From RGIG2945 sp045540355 (GTDB lineage Bacteria > Bacillota > Clostridia > Oscillospirales > Acutalibacteraceae), in contig JAZQHB010000053.1 of assembly GCA_045540355.1 (NCBI GenBank), forward strand, positions 1 through 64,000: 64,000 nucleotides of DNA, read 5' to 3'. Positions 29,801 through 35,289 of this stretch are shown one piece after another. The first letter of the stretch is position 1; each line of letters starts with the position of its first letter. The notes beneath the pieces are model-generated. The model did not search any database and was not told where the DNA came from. It saw only the letters and a program-made list of their open reading frames with translations. The position numbers and the translations under genes were made by a program.

Positions 29801-30704
29801 CCATCGTAATCTTTATGTCCTTAAAAGAACAACCTGTAATAACACCGTCATTCTTTAATGAAAAAGCTGAGAGAGCAAGTGCGTTTGATGATGTAAGGGT
29901 AAGGTCGAAGTTTTCAAAATTAATGTTATCAATTACTGAATTGGATGATAAATAGCCAAAAAGCGCCAAGGTGTTCTGAGCACCATGAGACAAATTTAAA
30001 TTTGAAATTGTCGGTTTTGTACCGTCAATCTTTTCACCGACAAGATTTATAAATTTGGAAGTATCTGTCGGGTTATCTGAAATAAGCCAACCATTCATGC
30101 CACCAAAAGTATTGTTTGTGAAAATATCAAAAGCAGCAGAATATCCGGCCTCAACAGCTATAGTATTAAGACCACTAAGATCGAGGTCTACAGTAAGCTT
30201 AAAATACTTGTTTGAGTCAGCAGTGTTTAACTTTTCTTGAACTAAAACAAAATGCTTTAAAGAAGTTATAAGGTAGGGATTCTGTTGTGTTCCGTTACCC
30301 TCCCAAGTAACCGTAAGATCTTTTACAGCTTGCTCTTCAAGGGCAAATTCAGATTGAATTTCAACCTTTTGAGCAGGTTTTGCCGGTTTAACATTTACAT
30401 TTGTGTCCGGAGTGGTAACAGGTTTGGTTGCAGCTTCAGTTGTTGCTTCCGTAGTAGTTTCAGTTGTAGGCTCAGTTGTTGTTTCGTTTGTTGTTTCGTT
30501 TGTTGTTTCAGTTGTAGGCTCAGTTGATGATTCTGTTGATTCAGAGAGGGTTGTGGTTTCAGAAAGGGTCGTAGACGCAGTTGTTGATTCCGAAGAAGTT
30601 GTACCAACCTCTTCAGCGTAAGTTGCCGGTGAAATACATGACAAAATGACGGTAGCCGACAAAATCAGCCCCATCAGCCTGTCAAAAATCCTTCTCTTCA
30701 TCAT
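14856..30704 (-). CDS. Giant (5,282 aa) secreted GLUG-repeat surface protein
   Basis: One uninterrupted frame of 15.8 kb. Residues 1-30 are a signal peptide; about 32-110 is a Thr/Ser/Glu stalk of TTET/TTEA repeats. The rest is GLUG-type repeats (G-G-L/I-V-G-x-x-x, N-C-x-V/S-x-x-x) predicted to stack as beta-solenoids. I count nine modules, most opening with a cap of the form G-x-G-T-x-x-N-P-Y-x-I followed by 'KLxxDIDMxxL': near residues 135, 720, 1100, 1865, 2513, 2986, 3565, 4178 and 4730. Short Ig-like spacers separate several modules, and an acidic linker lies near 4590. No LPxTG, no C-terminal hydrophobic helix and no choline- or SLH-type anchor was seen, so attachment is unknown. Adhesin or matrix scaffold is the likely role. 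The ATG at 30704 follows a GGAGG site. Confidence 0.9.
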   Translation of the reverse strand: MMKRRIFDRLMGLILSATVILSCISPATYAEEVGTTSSESTTASTTLSETTTLSESTESSTEPTTETTNETTNETTTEPTTETTTEATTEAATKPVTTPDTNVNVKPAKPAQKVEIQSEFALEEQAVKDLTVTWEGNGTQQNPYLITSLKHFVLVQEKLNTADSNKYFKLTVDLDLSGLNTIAVEAGYSAAFDIFTNNTFGGMNGWLISDNPTDTSKFINLVGEKIDGTKPTISNLNLSHGAQNTLALFGYLSSNSVIDNINFENFDLTLTSSNALALSAFSLKNDGVITGCSFKDIKITMESNTTSNVSDPYTTETGSFTLYNGVGLVAADNGESGRIRNITAENVYLVIRGSRSYVGGIAAQNRGIIGGASAVTDSVEIKNLKITATSDNNYIGGVVGANLAGMPENKNSGVQNVDVIFAAEDSHSDFAAKNITGGNYVGGIAGSNASYIIQSAVVGNTANNVAATATNANIIFNGNNYIYGAISATNEGSIEGCSAIDVSAYHESGAGTVYGGIAGTSIGAITQSFSSGTTGTATTSDIAVGGIIGKVNSLDITVDNCYTLVKIANSTLSLGAVIGVGGRDTILDTTYWSSDASGRLASCSYTGAGVNDIELTRKLIAMHTGDSVEIDAADIECTWSNAVSISVAGSSFASMNNSIATVSLEQGKMTVASVGTADGGTKIKFNTTINLPKGVGSSHFSGTITQELYISVLVTSGTLTGDGLTLNTPIEIANLAQFKLIKFAPFAHYKLVADFAVPNTDWTSFDFTGTLDGNEKTLRTNTKIFNFIFGNIDENHTTDTPNRGYVHDLKIQLSSAITTAIFGGLSSAAFDNISLTGINGANTYTLTTSKINDAAFIGMVTGNSYINNCTVDVKVWAGADYSAGFIGLLDAEVTNISNCAAKSEVLQSPNVTGTGIIIKGCSPFIAQLENCTGLIKDCYSSGRLHLDTGSGIVFGASNDSSATFENTYWSMYDNKQSSTKNYGRGTVSGELIQWSFKTPDRLKSDMTTVTPLYINLPNLSAFDGAEIGDFEFSVTIYSNGTTKVAIVNDANHAPSLSSDGVLSVPVRAVTEDVDKSTVIVRHKPTGLTARATVTTKAGLIQDEDGVFLIQAPDDLIYWGDNYKLPEQGDPLRGEDKIFKLVADIDMSGLSHVPIGGQDPSDPSGTTRYPFNGVFTCDLDPQGKPLYSITNLKVDGSTLVTNNALFAYVGEGASITNLYLKNPVVAMADMDAENSAVVAAWVQGSAEFDNIWIENPQIDAGKNVGCLIGKAEPYDSGTTANISVKDIHVYATEGSDAYINADGVCVGGIVGISKFPTTVNNCEVTDLDINLAQYGVGGVVGAAHSNNVVVTNCTVTASDENVLKTISGSGGGAYNSTPGPGVGGIIGTLGINNTKTDENTGNLIDNCIVTGYKVECTKTNSGVSTATGGILGYGYGTVSDCSVINSEVIGNGAGGVVGYALDNQATLVIKDCEVQGTDIYSASTSASATIASGGILGAVYDAGNTVTVSHCYINETSMVGNESVTQGAGSAGGILGLINANATVSVSYCQVHSDVYSKSTSNGNGSGGIVGRMASSATVANTSISYCEVASAITAAVTGGTQVGHRKGEGGIVGNVLNANATATAGTPFIVGNTIRCTFSENTNYKGIVIGNAVNVKTLTATTDTTTIPDGIFSDNYYSSFVYNTVREKCELAQNPVGSLTAADIGNYASIATNLNYKDMPVFELDDKGNVVRDDSGTPVYKYDSEGNVLTAPNYRVDRTILPAYITDRTAVQVFSPGGGIDFPESSTRFTVDRSANAWASQTRSVMEVTSSMQNRYVTVRALRTGKTFVYAKFNKTVRDDVTRQTYTTYLYIAFPLEVSLDDDFSGAGTKDDPYLIYSAYDLDTIREERYLQSYFALANDIDMSILEEPYFLPIGKSAAINDPDQFFTGGLTSTEGNVFAITGLKLRSADAANLGLFYGLSGAELSNFIIDSPEVNGKNSVGALAGYATTSSSDNDDTIITNVTVRQPQISGEDGVGGLIGTAKSISNGSRVIIDGCTMTCTYASEFGDITATKNVGGILGKTVDSQFDVVIKNCTVNQMRVKSTTNSGSTSYFAGGIAADMNGIVENPTITNSEIAAMGAGGIVGTTSYNAENIKLTITGANVTNGTKIVATNTEPLTTVLTPAGGILAIMVNENATYTIKDCIVGTVGAYTPDVTVEGYSVSGGAIGSINSRVYGGTQTKQINATIDNIRTAANVKATRPFVSTDLHLYNAASLIGYIGTDFSCISLTDSVAGGIVEGKVRVGGLIGSINFTAANLANKAFASDCIITATLNIPQNDVNAKRGRVVADFVSGDGAPFKPDDVYTTYAFNNIYYSSYPQSLSQIANVGETIPKFGVSQLNNYTNGIDAKIYNLNNVVYSNGGEILDTITLSEGQEFVIDNSNEGVKIVSTQPTLAITEGGVLGFTATADSKDTVFEIASVAPAYDGYLSVSRDYGANTATIIANGALKGTVDLVFTYSNGLKISIPVKTNATEGTGTELDPFIINEPGDFDQFSTYEGQEVWFRQVCDIDMTGIENWQPKNFAGHYTGYDVESGKEVVRKITNLTINEPAIDIVGFFKTLSGSISNIDFEGIQVTGITNVGAIAGSATGVIENCRVISSADRNSSVTGAGEWYQSTSSGTGGLVGKTEGETLTLRISDCYIDENTEVKGPSSTAGILGVDFAVGGLIIERCESYAKVTSTGLTSSIGNAASILGYVGRTTVNNKTYNTDLNTIFIDNCVAGGAVKSSYNAAGVIASVNANSISWEAPGEGETKSALIQNTIVSAQMESDRSNYKAKIIGSCAEKAFSPATTGVQAAITGIYYSSYPQSLAFISNTALNNAVKENCTDVALYLGQDGNYTSSVKYSLNSDFSNSTETMVVDTVGQPVVLYVKNEYSEATIGKYAITINKFKPLNVPTGIDVKMELDPDFINNRKLTVQSDIKCTTDVEIYLSHGLMIRSAATFGSIEGEGTKTNPYKVKTTEDLNFMAGMYYTTDRYFEQVNDIVIDNDEDYASGKRYDTSEGGFRPIGNVEYKFNGYYDGKGYKVTNLYINRPNEENIGFFGYLGADAEIRNLHIELMLDGVLGKEKQFDDGYWNIAGGITGGVNVGGLAGSSEAKIIENCSVAYGNVNGNTNAAALVGSSVPALGGSSTIDSCFTTSTVHTQGNVAGGIVGEVNETLVIDNCFSTSFVYANGYYAGGMVGTTAYGSDVTINNSMFNGSVATTMGHRTSDEMANRAALFIGRSINSTLSVSSNLIGGTFVDVDFNKEKKNNSGEIQVYPIYVVAYVDALSEYTAATQNNYYDMSTLGKTISGVSKVVNTADDSDMEVATARTAEQLSVDTLPEGFSSDKWNVESGKYPYLTMRDDYSNAFSKVSSLHITPDKYDEENTDITRGFSSAPSIPNKLGSGSDVKKVLFTSTAWLKTVAADYDTTMDKGLYGNGVNGSERNTDVLFKDNETVTTLYKNSFGLNNTFSTQTGKANYLDGKTNTNGYEAYDARVPSIFATVDFVFDVDVDGDGVVDVGGDGKPMTVTMTVTREIKVPFNVPNTGRGGTNDSVTDYYVYTEYQLRELTKPNSSIYKDGNKGYAGHNIYIAADIELTGVNPDGGKMAYPTISTLYDTTMYGCNHTITGMEITANAGESDMGIGFIKRVGDGTNSVTIQDLTFEKLNISTTSNNVGGLAGYVDNNVTITNCVIGSSLTHTKKETQIINGEEKEVDVVYYDTKIKGGSTVGGLVGKAVGANTTITDCSSAIYVEGSNVVGGLVGDSKVRLIKNSSATGNVAGTITGVSTITRMGIGGFAGILDLANADSEEELSGLAFTGVGACFAAGNVDVTEINNAVLTGKRYGVGGFTGVAYTSDASKANACICISFSSGNVTVEGIENIKTGDNYIGVGGFAGINENNITNFYTSSAVHVNFDESASVDDDSSVVAAGGVVGVSWHKFQDTYTSGLIEFGAATSDKANCYIGGVLGYYVQGDELANSFYDSYKNNFEGLTPIGGNVEGGGISDNVKALTTDELCFDQYVDASKANFKFCATLSTNIWGADDSAYPYLKEFMAADVADKIRYPALLSVISVIYDERDTSVREGKGITMAITLPTEINDNPLNWETAPGSANYLRNGNKVVPIRTKNTEEVLLLGVSVVDKKEFAYKEYEILCADMLGTVGNPYLIGTPEDLQTIGLTPEQNIAKYGADSKNLHTKWVTQINTEEEVIQETANPQIHFKFMADVDMLNTGHTIGELNYNVAGIVPDKPVEGVEYNFTYKGLDINGFGFKLQNFKDTTPLATVFDAQSEMYDLIFENLDITSTQTTNVGIVAENRGELKGIAVYGNVSGANANNVGALAAVNKATISEVISEATVTGKTTTGGLVGLNDGGTITLSVVNADINGAGTLGGLVGANNGTIENSFSMGDAESTAASASVGGFVGINKANAKITACYSRTNITGKGNVAGFIGTNEAGGTITACYASGMIVNNALPDTQTCMFCASNSGNVNGAIVDKAMAGNSTYKLYEHGLLTEDVFNLSTFTQEQKDYYYINGNNYPQLKAIVDLVSMYDVVEDDTPVTDEPEGGEEGDGNENDGETGSDTGDESGKEPEVAAVVTEHNDYSLGIVNMLKAYSNLSSAALNTPYSQYIDSLPTNSTATIASDLSVLWSNKADAGVATFTTTELNLGNTPGNGVLTAAVDVPMVIAETTYKATLSFNYTTGTQNKNFTSGVGSAENPYQITTAEQLAALYYYGPDAEVNYKLAADIDMDTLKDTRFMNEDLTLRYPITELAGKLYGGYAIESLVINDNQLSLFGTVTGTIDNLGILDAKVEVTGGTADEPKLAGVLAQTVLGSVTNCYANADITATGDYITVGGLVGRTENGATLSGCVTTGKTMFSGTNSYIGGVVGYVDTENTVENCLSTTYIEVSGNDTVYAGGIAGYLANTSSMKAVSYASDLKDVNEATPSNIGLFIGGMSDTATLEDADYDKQLALTRTPVGSQGEAVVTGVSAMTTKAMQSNSREGWYDASGLYTSPISLNGESVKFARGLKFATTPITITIGVNAGTISNYKDIDFTNIDSVITMSPAEADLGFFKVTDGTTINASADPDFVYDEDSGIESAGLNITIDDTYVTRYAEFSLVRIVALDVVFNDTTGEIGNNQSLAALLKNKHGKKETSDVTTTNFMTSLATQSQTNLDDFAVSLAVNGFYVGAKLPQGYKFSVSAVDGGGNTLSCEMQEGEYGYFVQLESGEDVTVTIDIVKDNGWGVRAIWDSLIDAIVKSN

Positions 30705-30771
30705 TGTGAACCTCCACTAAAACCATCATTACCGGGCAAAGAAACATCTGTAAAGCGTTTCACTTTACGAA

Positions 30772-32709
30772 TCATTTGCTTGCATTCTTTGCTTTCTCTT
30801 TTGCTTTCATCGCCTTTTCTTTGGCAAGTAACTGAGCTCGTTCTTTTGCTTGTTTTTCCTTAAGTTTAGCCTTTTCACGAGCTATTCTTTCTTTCTCTTT
30901 GAGAGCAAGTCTTTCCTTCTCTCTGCGTTCCTTTTCTTTTAGCTTTGCTTTTTCAGCACGCTCTTTTTCTTTTGCTTTTGCCTTTTCACGAGCTATACGC
31001 TCTCGTTCTTTTTGTTTTTGTTTTTCTCTTGCAGCTCTTTCTTTTTCAAGCTGTAAAGCTTTTTCCTTTGCAGCTCGTTCTTTCTCTTTTTCCTTGATTC
31101 TACGAGCTTTTTCAAGTTCTGCCTGCTTTTCTTTTTCACGAGCTAAGCGCTCTTTTTCAGTTTGTTTCTGCTTAGCAATTCGTTCTTTTTCGGCCTGTAA
31201 AGCTTTTTCCCTTGCCAGGCGTTCTTTCTCTTTTTGCTTAAGTTTTGCTGCTTTTTCTTTAGCAATCTTGTCAGCTTTCTCTTTTGCGATTCTTTCACGC
31301 TCTTTTTGCTTTGCCAGAGCAGCTTTTTCTTTCTCTGCTTTGATTCTATCGAGCTCTTTCTGCTTAGCAATACGCTGACGCTCTCTTTCTTTCTCTCGTT
31401 TTGCTTTTGCAAGTGCAAGTTCTTTTTCTTTCTTTGCTTTGAGTCTTGCCTTTTCTTTTGCTTTTCTTTCTTTCTCAAGAGCAATCTGTTTTGCAATTCT
31501 CGCAGCTTCTCTTTCTTTCTTGCGTCTTTCGATTTCTTTGCGTCTCTCTTCCTCAAGTCTGATCTTTTCTGCAATTTCTGCTTTGCGATCAGCTTCAGCC
31601 TGAAGAGCTCTTGCAATAGCATCTTTAATTTTCTGTTCACCCGCAGCCTTCTTCTTGCTGACTCGTTTCATTTCATCAACAAAAACCTTGCGTATTTCAG
31701 CTTCATCCATATCATAATTAAGAACAAGCTCTTCTGCAAGTCGTTTGAGCATCTTGGGTTTCAGCCTGCGTTTTTTAAGTCTTGACTTAAGCTCTTCTTC
31801 AGGAATAACATTCTTCTTTAAGAGAAGGTAATTAACACCTAAAAGTTCATTCAAGTCTTCTCTGTACTGGTCTGATACCACTTCATTTGATTCCTTGGCG
31901 ATAATCTCATAACCAACATCGGTGTATGACGATACAAACTGCCATAATTCCAAACATGCTCTGAAGTTCGGGTCTTTTGAAATAACATTGGTTCTCATAA
32001 TAGGAGGACGAACCGGAGTACAACCCTGCAATTCACGCATAAACGCTGAACCCGCAAATTCATTGATAATTCTCTTTATCCTGTCAATGCGTTGGAATGC
32101 AGAAGCCGTTTTACCTGACTGAGATTCGTGTCCGCCTGAGGACTGAGTTGCTATTTCAAGTTTATATGTAATTAACTCATTACCGTGTTTAACTTCACTT
32201 TCCATCTTCATTGATGCCATATTTTCATCATCAGAAAGATTGAAAAGTACATTATATCTTGCGTCTATAAATCGCTGAACATTTTTGATAAGTGTGTAGA
32301 TAAATCTGTTTTCATAGATTTCAAAGCTTTCTTCACGGAAAACATTGAGAATCTTACTTGGGGTAACCCTGTCACCGTCAACTCGAGCAATCATACTTGT
32401 GTGCTGAGCAAGATGTCTTACCGATTCAGCAGTAATTTTTCTTGCTCGTGCAATCGGTACGATTTCCTCTTCCTGAACGATGAACTTTCTGGGGTTTCTG
32501 ATAATTGTATCAAGCGGGACAATGCACGCCTCAATAGCATCGACCCAACGAAGGTCAATTTTCTTTTCAAAATATCTGTGGAAAAGTGATAAGGAATTCT
32601 TACCACCACCAACATCAAAGCTTAAATCCTCATAAAAGTCGTTGTCCTTGACAAGGGACGACATTGAGTTTTTATATTGAGAATAGAGTTCGTTATATGA
32701 CTTTGGCAT
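30772..32709 (-). CDS. DUF2357-like (McrC-type accessory) protein with a ~285-residue K/E/R-rich helix
   Basis: A 645-residue protein. The N-terminal ~350 residues look like a DUF2357-type domain; 'FREESFEIYENRFIYTLIKNVQRFID' at about 123-150 matches its ENRF signature. From about 353 to the end the sequence is almost only Lys, Glu, Arg, Ala and Leu in quasi-repeats such as KEKERIAREKAK, as expected for a single alpha-helix or coiled coil some 40 nm long. DUF2357 proteins usually pair with McrB-like ATPases, as here (25 nt gap), and often carry a PD-(D/E)xK nuclease, but none is recognisable in this one. No signal peptide. Role inferred: cytoplasmic partner or reach-arm of the membrane AAA+ protein. 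The family call is by motif only. Confidence 0.7.
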   Translation of the reverse strand: MPKSYNELYSQYKNSMSSLVKDNDFYEDLSFDVGGGKNSLSLFHRYFEKKIDLRWVDAIEACIVPLDTIIRNPRKFIVQEEEIVPIARARKITAESVRHLAQHTSMIARVDGDRVTPSKILNVFREESFEIYENRFIYTLIKNVQRFIDARYNVLFNLSDDENMASMKMESEVKHGNELITYKLEIATQSSGGHESQSGKTASAFQRIDRIKRIINEFAGSAFMRELQGCTPVRPPIMRTNVISKDPNFRACLELWQFVSSYTDVGYEIIAKESNEVVSDQYREDLNELLGVNYLLLKKNVIPEEELKSRLKKRRLKPKMLKRLAEELVLNYDMDEAEIRKVFVDEMKRVSKKKAAGEQKIKDAIARALQAEADRKAEIAEKIRLEEERRKEIERRKKEREAARIAKQIALEKERKAKEKARLKAKKEKELALAKAKREKERERQRIAKQKELDRIKAEKEKAALAKQKERERIAKEKADKIAKEKAAKLKQKEKERLAREKALQAEKERIAKQKQTEKERLAREKEKQAELEKARRIKEKEKERAAKEKALQLEKERAAREKQKQKERERIAREKAKAKEKERAEKAKLKEKERREKERLALKEKERIAREKAKLKEKQAKERAQLLAKEKAMKAKEKAKNASK

Positions 32710-32734
32710 ACCCGCTGTCCCCTTTTAGATAAAA

Positions 32735-34291
32735 TTAGATGAGCTTCTGAAGTCTTTCGAGATATTCTTTACATTCCTTCATGTTCTGCTTACCGAAGTG
32801 CTTGTTGAGATATGTAATCAAACCGCTGATTTCATCACGAATGAAAGCAAGGTTCAAGCTTTCAAATTTACGCAAAATCTTGTGACAAAGAATGAAATCA
32901 AGACCATCAATTTCTGTTCCGCCGCAAGCAACATAAGCAGGAACGAAGTCCTCAAGCTGCTTAACAATACGGTTACCGAATGCCAAACGAAAATGCTCAA
33001 TAACATAGTCATCAAGTTCTGCAAGTTTTCTAAGGTTTTCTTCAGAAACTTTATACTTTTCTTTTGCCTCTCTGAACATTTCTTCAAGGTGCTTGTAGCT
33101 GAGTGTAAGATGATCTGTCCAGGGAGCTTCGAAATATTTACCCTTTGTATTGATATCAATCGGAATAGCACGGTCATAAACCTTATCTGTAACTGCGAAT
33201 GTGGAGTCGTCGTTATTGATAGTTCCGATGTACCACATATTTTCAGGAAGTCTTAACTTACCGTCAAAGAGGTGTTTCGGGTCTGTGGGCCATACTGAAG
33301 GAACAAGGCTTACTACCCATTCATCACGGCTGGGCATTTCAAGGATTGAAAGTAATTCAGCGAAGTAGTACTCAACACGAGCGATGTTCATTTCGTCGAG
33401 GATTGTAAGGAAGATATCCTCTTTGTATGTAGCTTCGTACATCTTCTTGAGAACTTCTGTTTCGTTGAATCTCTTTGTGAATTCGTTGAAGTAACCGAAA
33501 AGCTCGGTTCTGTCACGCCATGACGGCTGAACTGATGCGATAGTAGCATCGTTCTGTATAAACTTACCGAATGAGTAAGGAAGTGATGTTTTACCTGTAC
33601 CGGAAATACCCTGTAAGATAATAAGTCTTGTTGTTGAGAATGCAGCCAAGAAAAGTCTGATTGTGTTTGGTTCATAGTAAAGACCCATTCTTGAACAAGC
33701 AAAGTTTCTATACATTTCAACTATTTCAGGAAGTGTAATATCGTTGTTGTATTCGGGTGCTACATAATCAGCAAGCTCCAAATCAACCTGAGTAAGCTTG
33801 TAGAAACGGCTGTAATCTTCGTCAAGCATATCTGCATCCGAATCGGAATCAGATTTCTTTTCGCCGTCTTCTTCAGGGATTTCTTCATACGGACTTTCAC
33901 CGGGGCGAAGACCTAACTGAGAAACCTTCATAGCAAGAATCTTTTCTTTTTCTGTAGCAAGCTTCATAACCTCACGGTTAAGAGATGCAACTTCGTTGAG
34001 TAATTCTTCCTGATTAACAACAGTCTTACGGAATCTGATGTATTTCTTGATAAGTAATACCAAAGCCCATACGATAGCAGCCAATACTACTAATATGAGT
34101 AAGATACATACTACTGCAAGAATGATACCGCCAACACCAAGGTCTTTTGACCAAGCCTTGAAGATATCTATGTACTTCGGGATATTGAAGATATTTGCAA
34201 TACCTAAACCAATACCCTTGATAATTCCCCAGATACCTTCGACTACAAACTGTTCAAGGAATTGCTCTAAAAATTTAACTATAGCTCCCAT
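32735..34291 (-). CDS. Membrane-anchored McrB-like AAA+ NTPase
   Basis: A 518-residue protein. Residues 1-50 are amphipathic, about 54-82 is a strong transmembrane helix, about 92-125 a coiled coil, and 140-180 an acidic linker. The AAA+ module follows: Walker A G-I-S-G-T-G-K-T (228-235), the McrB/dynein-related 'VQPSWRDRTELFGYFN' (254-269), Walker B 'IFLTILDEMN' (293-302), sensor-type 'GTINNDD' (356-362) matching the McrB N-x-x-D signature, and a candidate arginine finger at Arg374. McrB proteins form hexamers that hydrolyse GTP or ATP to drive a partner, normally a McrC nuclease. Here the motor would be held at the membrane, with the DUF2357 protein as partner and secretion genes on both sides. 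The nucleotide preference is not predictable. Confidence 0.85.
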   Translation of the reverse strand: MGAIVKFLEQFLEQFVVEGIWGIIKGIGLGIANIFNIPKYIDIFKAWSKDLGVGGIILAVVCILLILVVLAAIVWALVLLIKKYIRFRKTVVNQEELLNEVASLNREVMKLATEKEKILAMKVSQLGLRPGESPYEEIPEEDGEKKSDSDSDADMLDEDYSRFYKLTQVDLELADYVAPEYNNDITLPEIVEMYRNFACSRMGLYYEPNTIRLFLAAFSTTRLIILQGISGTGKTSLPYSFGKFIQNDATIASVQPSWRDRTELFGYFNEFTKRFNETEVLKKMYEATYKEDIFLTILDEMNIARVEYYFAELLSILEMPSRDEWVVSLVPSVWPTDPKHLFDGKLRLPENMWYIGTINNDDSTFAVTDKVYDRAIPIDINTKGKYFEAPWTDHLTLSYKHLEEMFREAKEKYKVSEENLRKLAELDDYVIEHFRLAFGNRIVKQLEDFVPAYVACGGTEIDGLDFILCHKILRKFESLNLAFIRDEISGLITYLNKHFGKQNMKECKEYLERLQKLI

Positions 34292-34339
34292 TTAAGTCAC
34301 CCACTCATTTCTTGAAATTTTGTTTTTAGTGATTTTTGT

Positions 34340-35056
34340 TTACTCTTGTTTATCTTCGCCCTGAGAAGCTTCCTGCTCCTTTTGTTTAGCAAGGTATTCC
34401 TCAATGGCTTTCTTCTTAATTTCTTCCTCGTTTTCGGAAAGTTCTTCAAGTGCTTTTGCTTTCTTATTATCGTTAATGGCAACTATAAGCTTATATAACT
34501 GCCACAGGAAGAACAACGCAATCGGAAGGAGTATGCAGATAAAGAATCCTAACTGCGAACGAAGGAACTTGAATACTGTTCCAAGTCCGGATATCTTTGT
34601 TCCTGTCCATTTGCCGAGAATGTTTCTGTACGATGCTTGATCGAGATCCTTTTCAAAAGCATTATCGCCTCGTGTTCTGTAGAAGGCTCTTCCGCCATAT
34701 TCGTTTTTCTCTACAATTCGGTGAGTATTAACAATCTTTGTGCTTGTTTTCTGATCATACATCACATAAGAAACAACATCGCCAACCTTGAGATCATCAA
34801 CCTCGTCATCATCAAGCATTTCGACTATTATCAAATCTCCTGCTGAAAAGCCTTTTTCGCTTTCCATAGAATCAGTCTCAACATTCATTACTGCGTAGCC
34901 GAAAAGATTCGGGGTTTTTGTTTCATTATTAGTAGAAGTGATAACCATTATCGTTATTACCGCGGCAAAAACAACCACTATTCCGACAAGCACATCGGCT
35001 ATAATCGAGCTGACTTTCTTTTTGCCTTCTTTTTTATTTGTACCTTCTTTAGCCAT
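34340..35056 (-). CDS. SipW-type signal peptidase I (D) with long charged C-terminal tail
   Basis: A 238-residue S26 protease of the Ser-His type: Ser63 in 'VETDSMESEKG', His112 in 'VNTHRI', and 'VGDVVSY' and 'TRGDNAF' boxes. Transmembrane helices lie at about 16-40 and 175-200. Unlike the other three peptidases here it carries ~40 extra charged residues at the C-terminus (KKAKALEELSENEEEIKKKA) that look like a coiled coil and could dock with the coiled-coil parts of the next two gene products. The start is set at the ATG 35056 because the longer frame to 35137 enters the terminator region; the RBS is weak (GATGG). Confidence 0.85.
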   Translation of the reverse strand: MAKEGTNKKEGKKKVSSIIADVLVGIVVVFAAVITIMVITSTNNETKTPNLFGYAVMNVETDSMESEKGFSAGDLIIVEMLDDDEVDDLKVGDVVSYVMYDQKTSTKIVNTHRIVEKNEYGGRAFYRTRGDNAFEKDLDQASYRNILGKWTGTKISGLGTVFKFLRSQLGFFICILLPIALFFLWQLYKLIVAINDNKKAKALEELSENEEEIKKKAIEEYLAKQKEQEASQGEDKQE

Positions 35057-35141
35057 AAAACCATGCCATCGCTTTCTTATGTATTTGTAAAAATGTAATT
35101 TATATCTTACATCTGAAACATAGGACATAAATTGCACTTCT

Positions 35142-35180
35142 ACAAAAAAACTGCCACAGCCGCATAAGCTGCGGCAGTTT
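35142..35180 (-). terminator. Rho-independent terminator after the major-subunit unit
   Basis: AAACTGCC-A-CAGC (35148-35160) pairs with GCTG-C-GGCAGTTT (35168-35180), one mismatch, followed on the minus strand by a run of seven T (complement of 35141-35147). It lies 185 bp downstream of the 35365-36111 gene. Confidence 0.8.
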
Positions 35181-35188
35181 TAAGTCTT

Positions 35189-35261
35189 TGTAGGGACTGT
35201 TCAAAAACAGCCCACAAAATTAAGCTTAATTGTATCGGGCGATCTTTGAACCGCCCCTACA
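35189..35261. repeat. 73-bp palindromic repeat element with TGTAGGG termini
   Basis: TGTAGGGACTGTTC (35189-35202) is an imperfect inverted copy of GAACCGCCCCTACA (35248-35261), 12 of 14 positions matching. The interior holds further small hairpins (GGGCG...CGCCC and CTG...CAG). The TGTAGGGGCGG-type end is a pattern I recall from dispersed intergenic palindromes in gut Clostridia, which would make it a MITE/REP-like unit. Confidence 0.55.
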
Positions 35262-35289
35262 GTTGGGGGAGCTTTTTGCTCGGGGAGCT

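Noticed and set aside
14856..30704. C-terminal LPxTG, SLH or transmembrane anchor on the giant protein
   Set aside because: The last ~60 residues show no sorting signal or hydrophobic helix; the final residues end in an amphipathic stretch (WGVRAIWDSLIDAIVKSN).
30899..31378. Plus-strand Ser/Phe-rich open frame of 159 codons
   Set aside because: It is the antisense of the K/E/R-rich helix region; biased codons there leave other frames open. No RBS, and composition is an artefact.
30780..31640. Apparent tandem DNA repeats resembling a repeat array
   Set aside because: They are coding quasi-repeats (KEKER-type) with irregular spacing and no spacer-repeat structure, so not CRISPR or a satellite.
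30772..34291. Classical McrBC restriction system
   Set aside because: The AAA+ protein has a membrane helix where the DNA-binding domain should be and the partner lacks a visible nuclease; the neighbours are secretion genes. A defence role is not excluded but not favoured.
35057..35147. Promoter for the large surface locus
   Set aside because: A TATAAA sequence exists, but no -35 hexamer lies 16-18 bp upstream, so no promoter was called.
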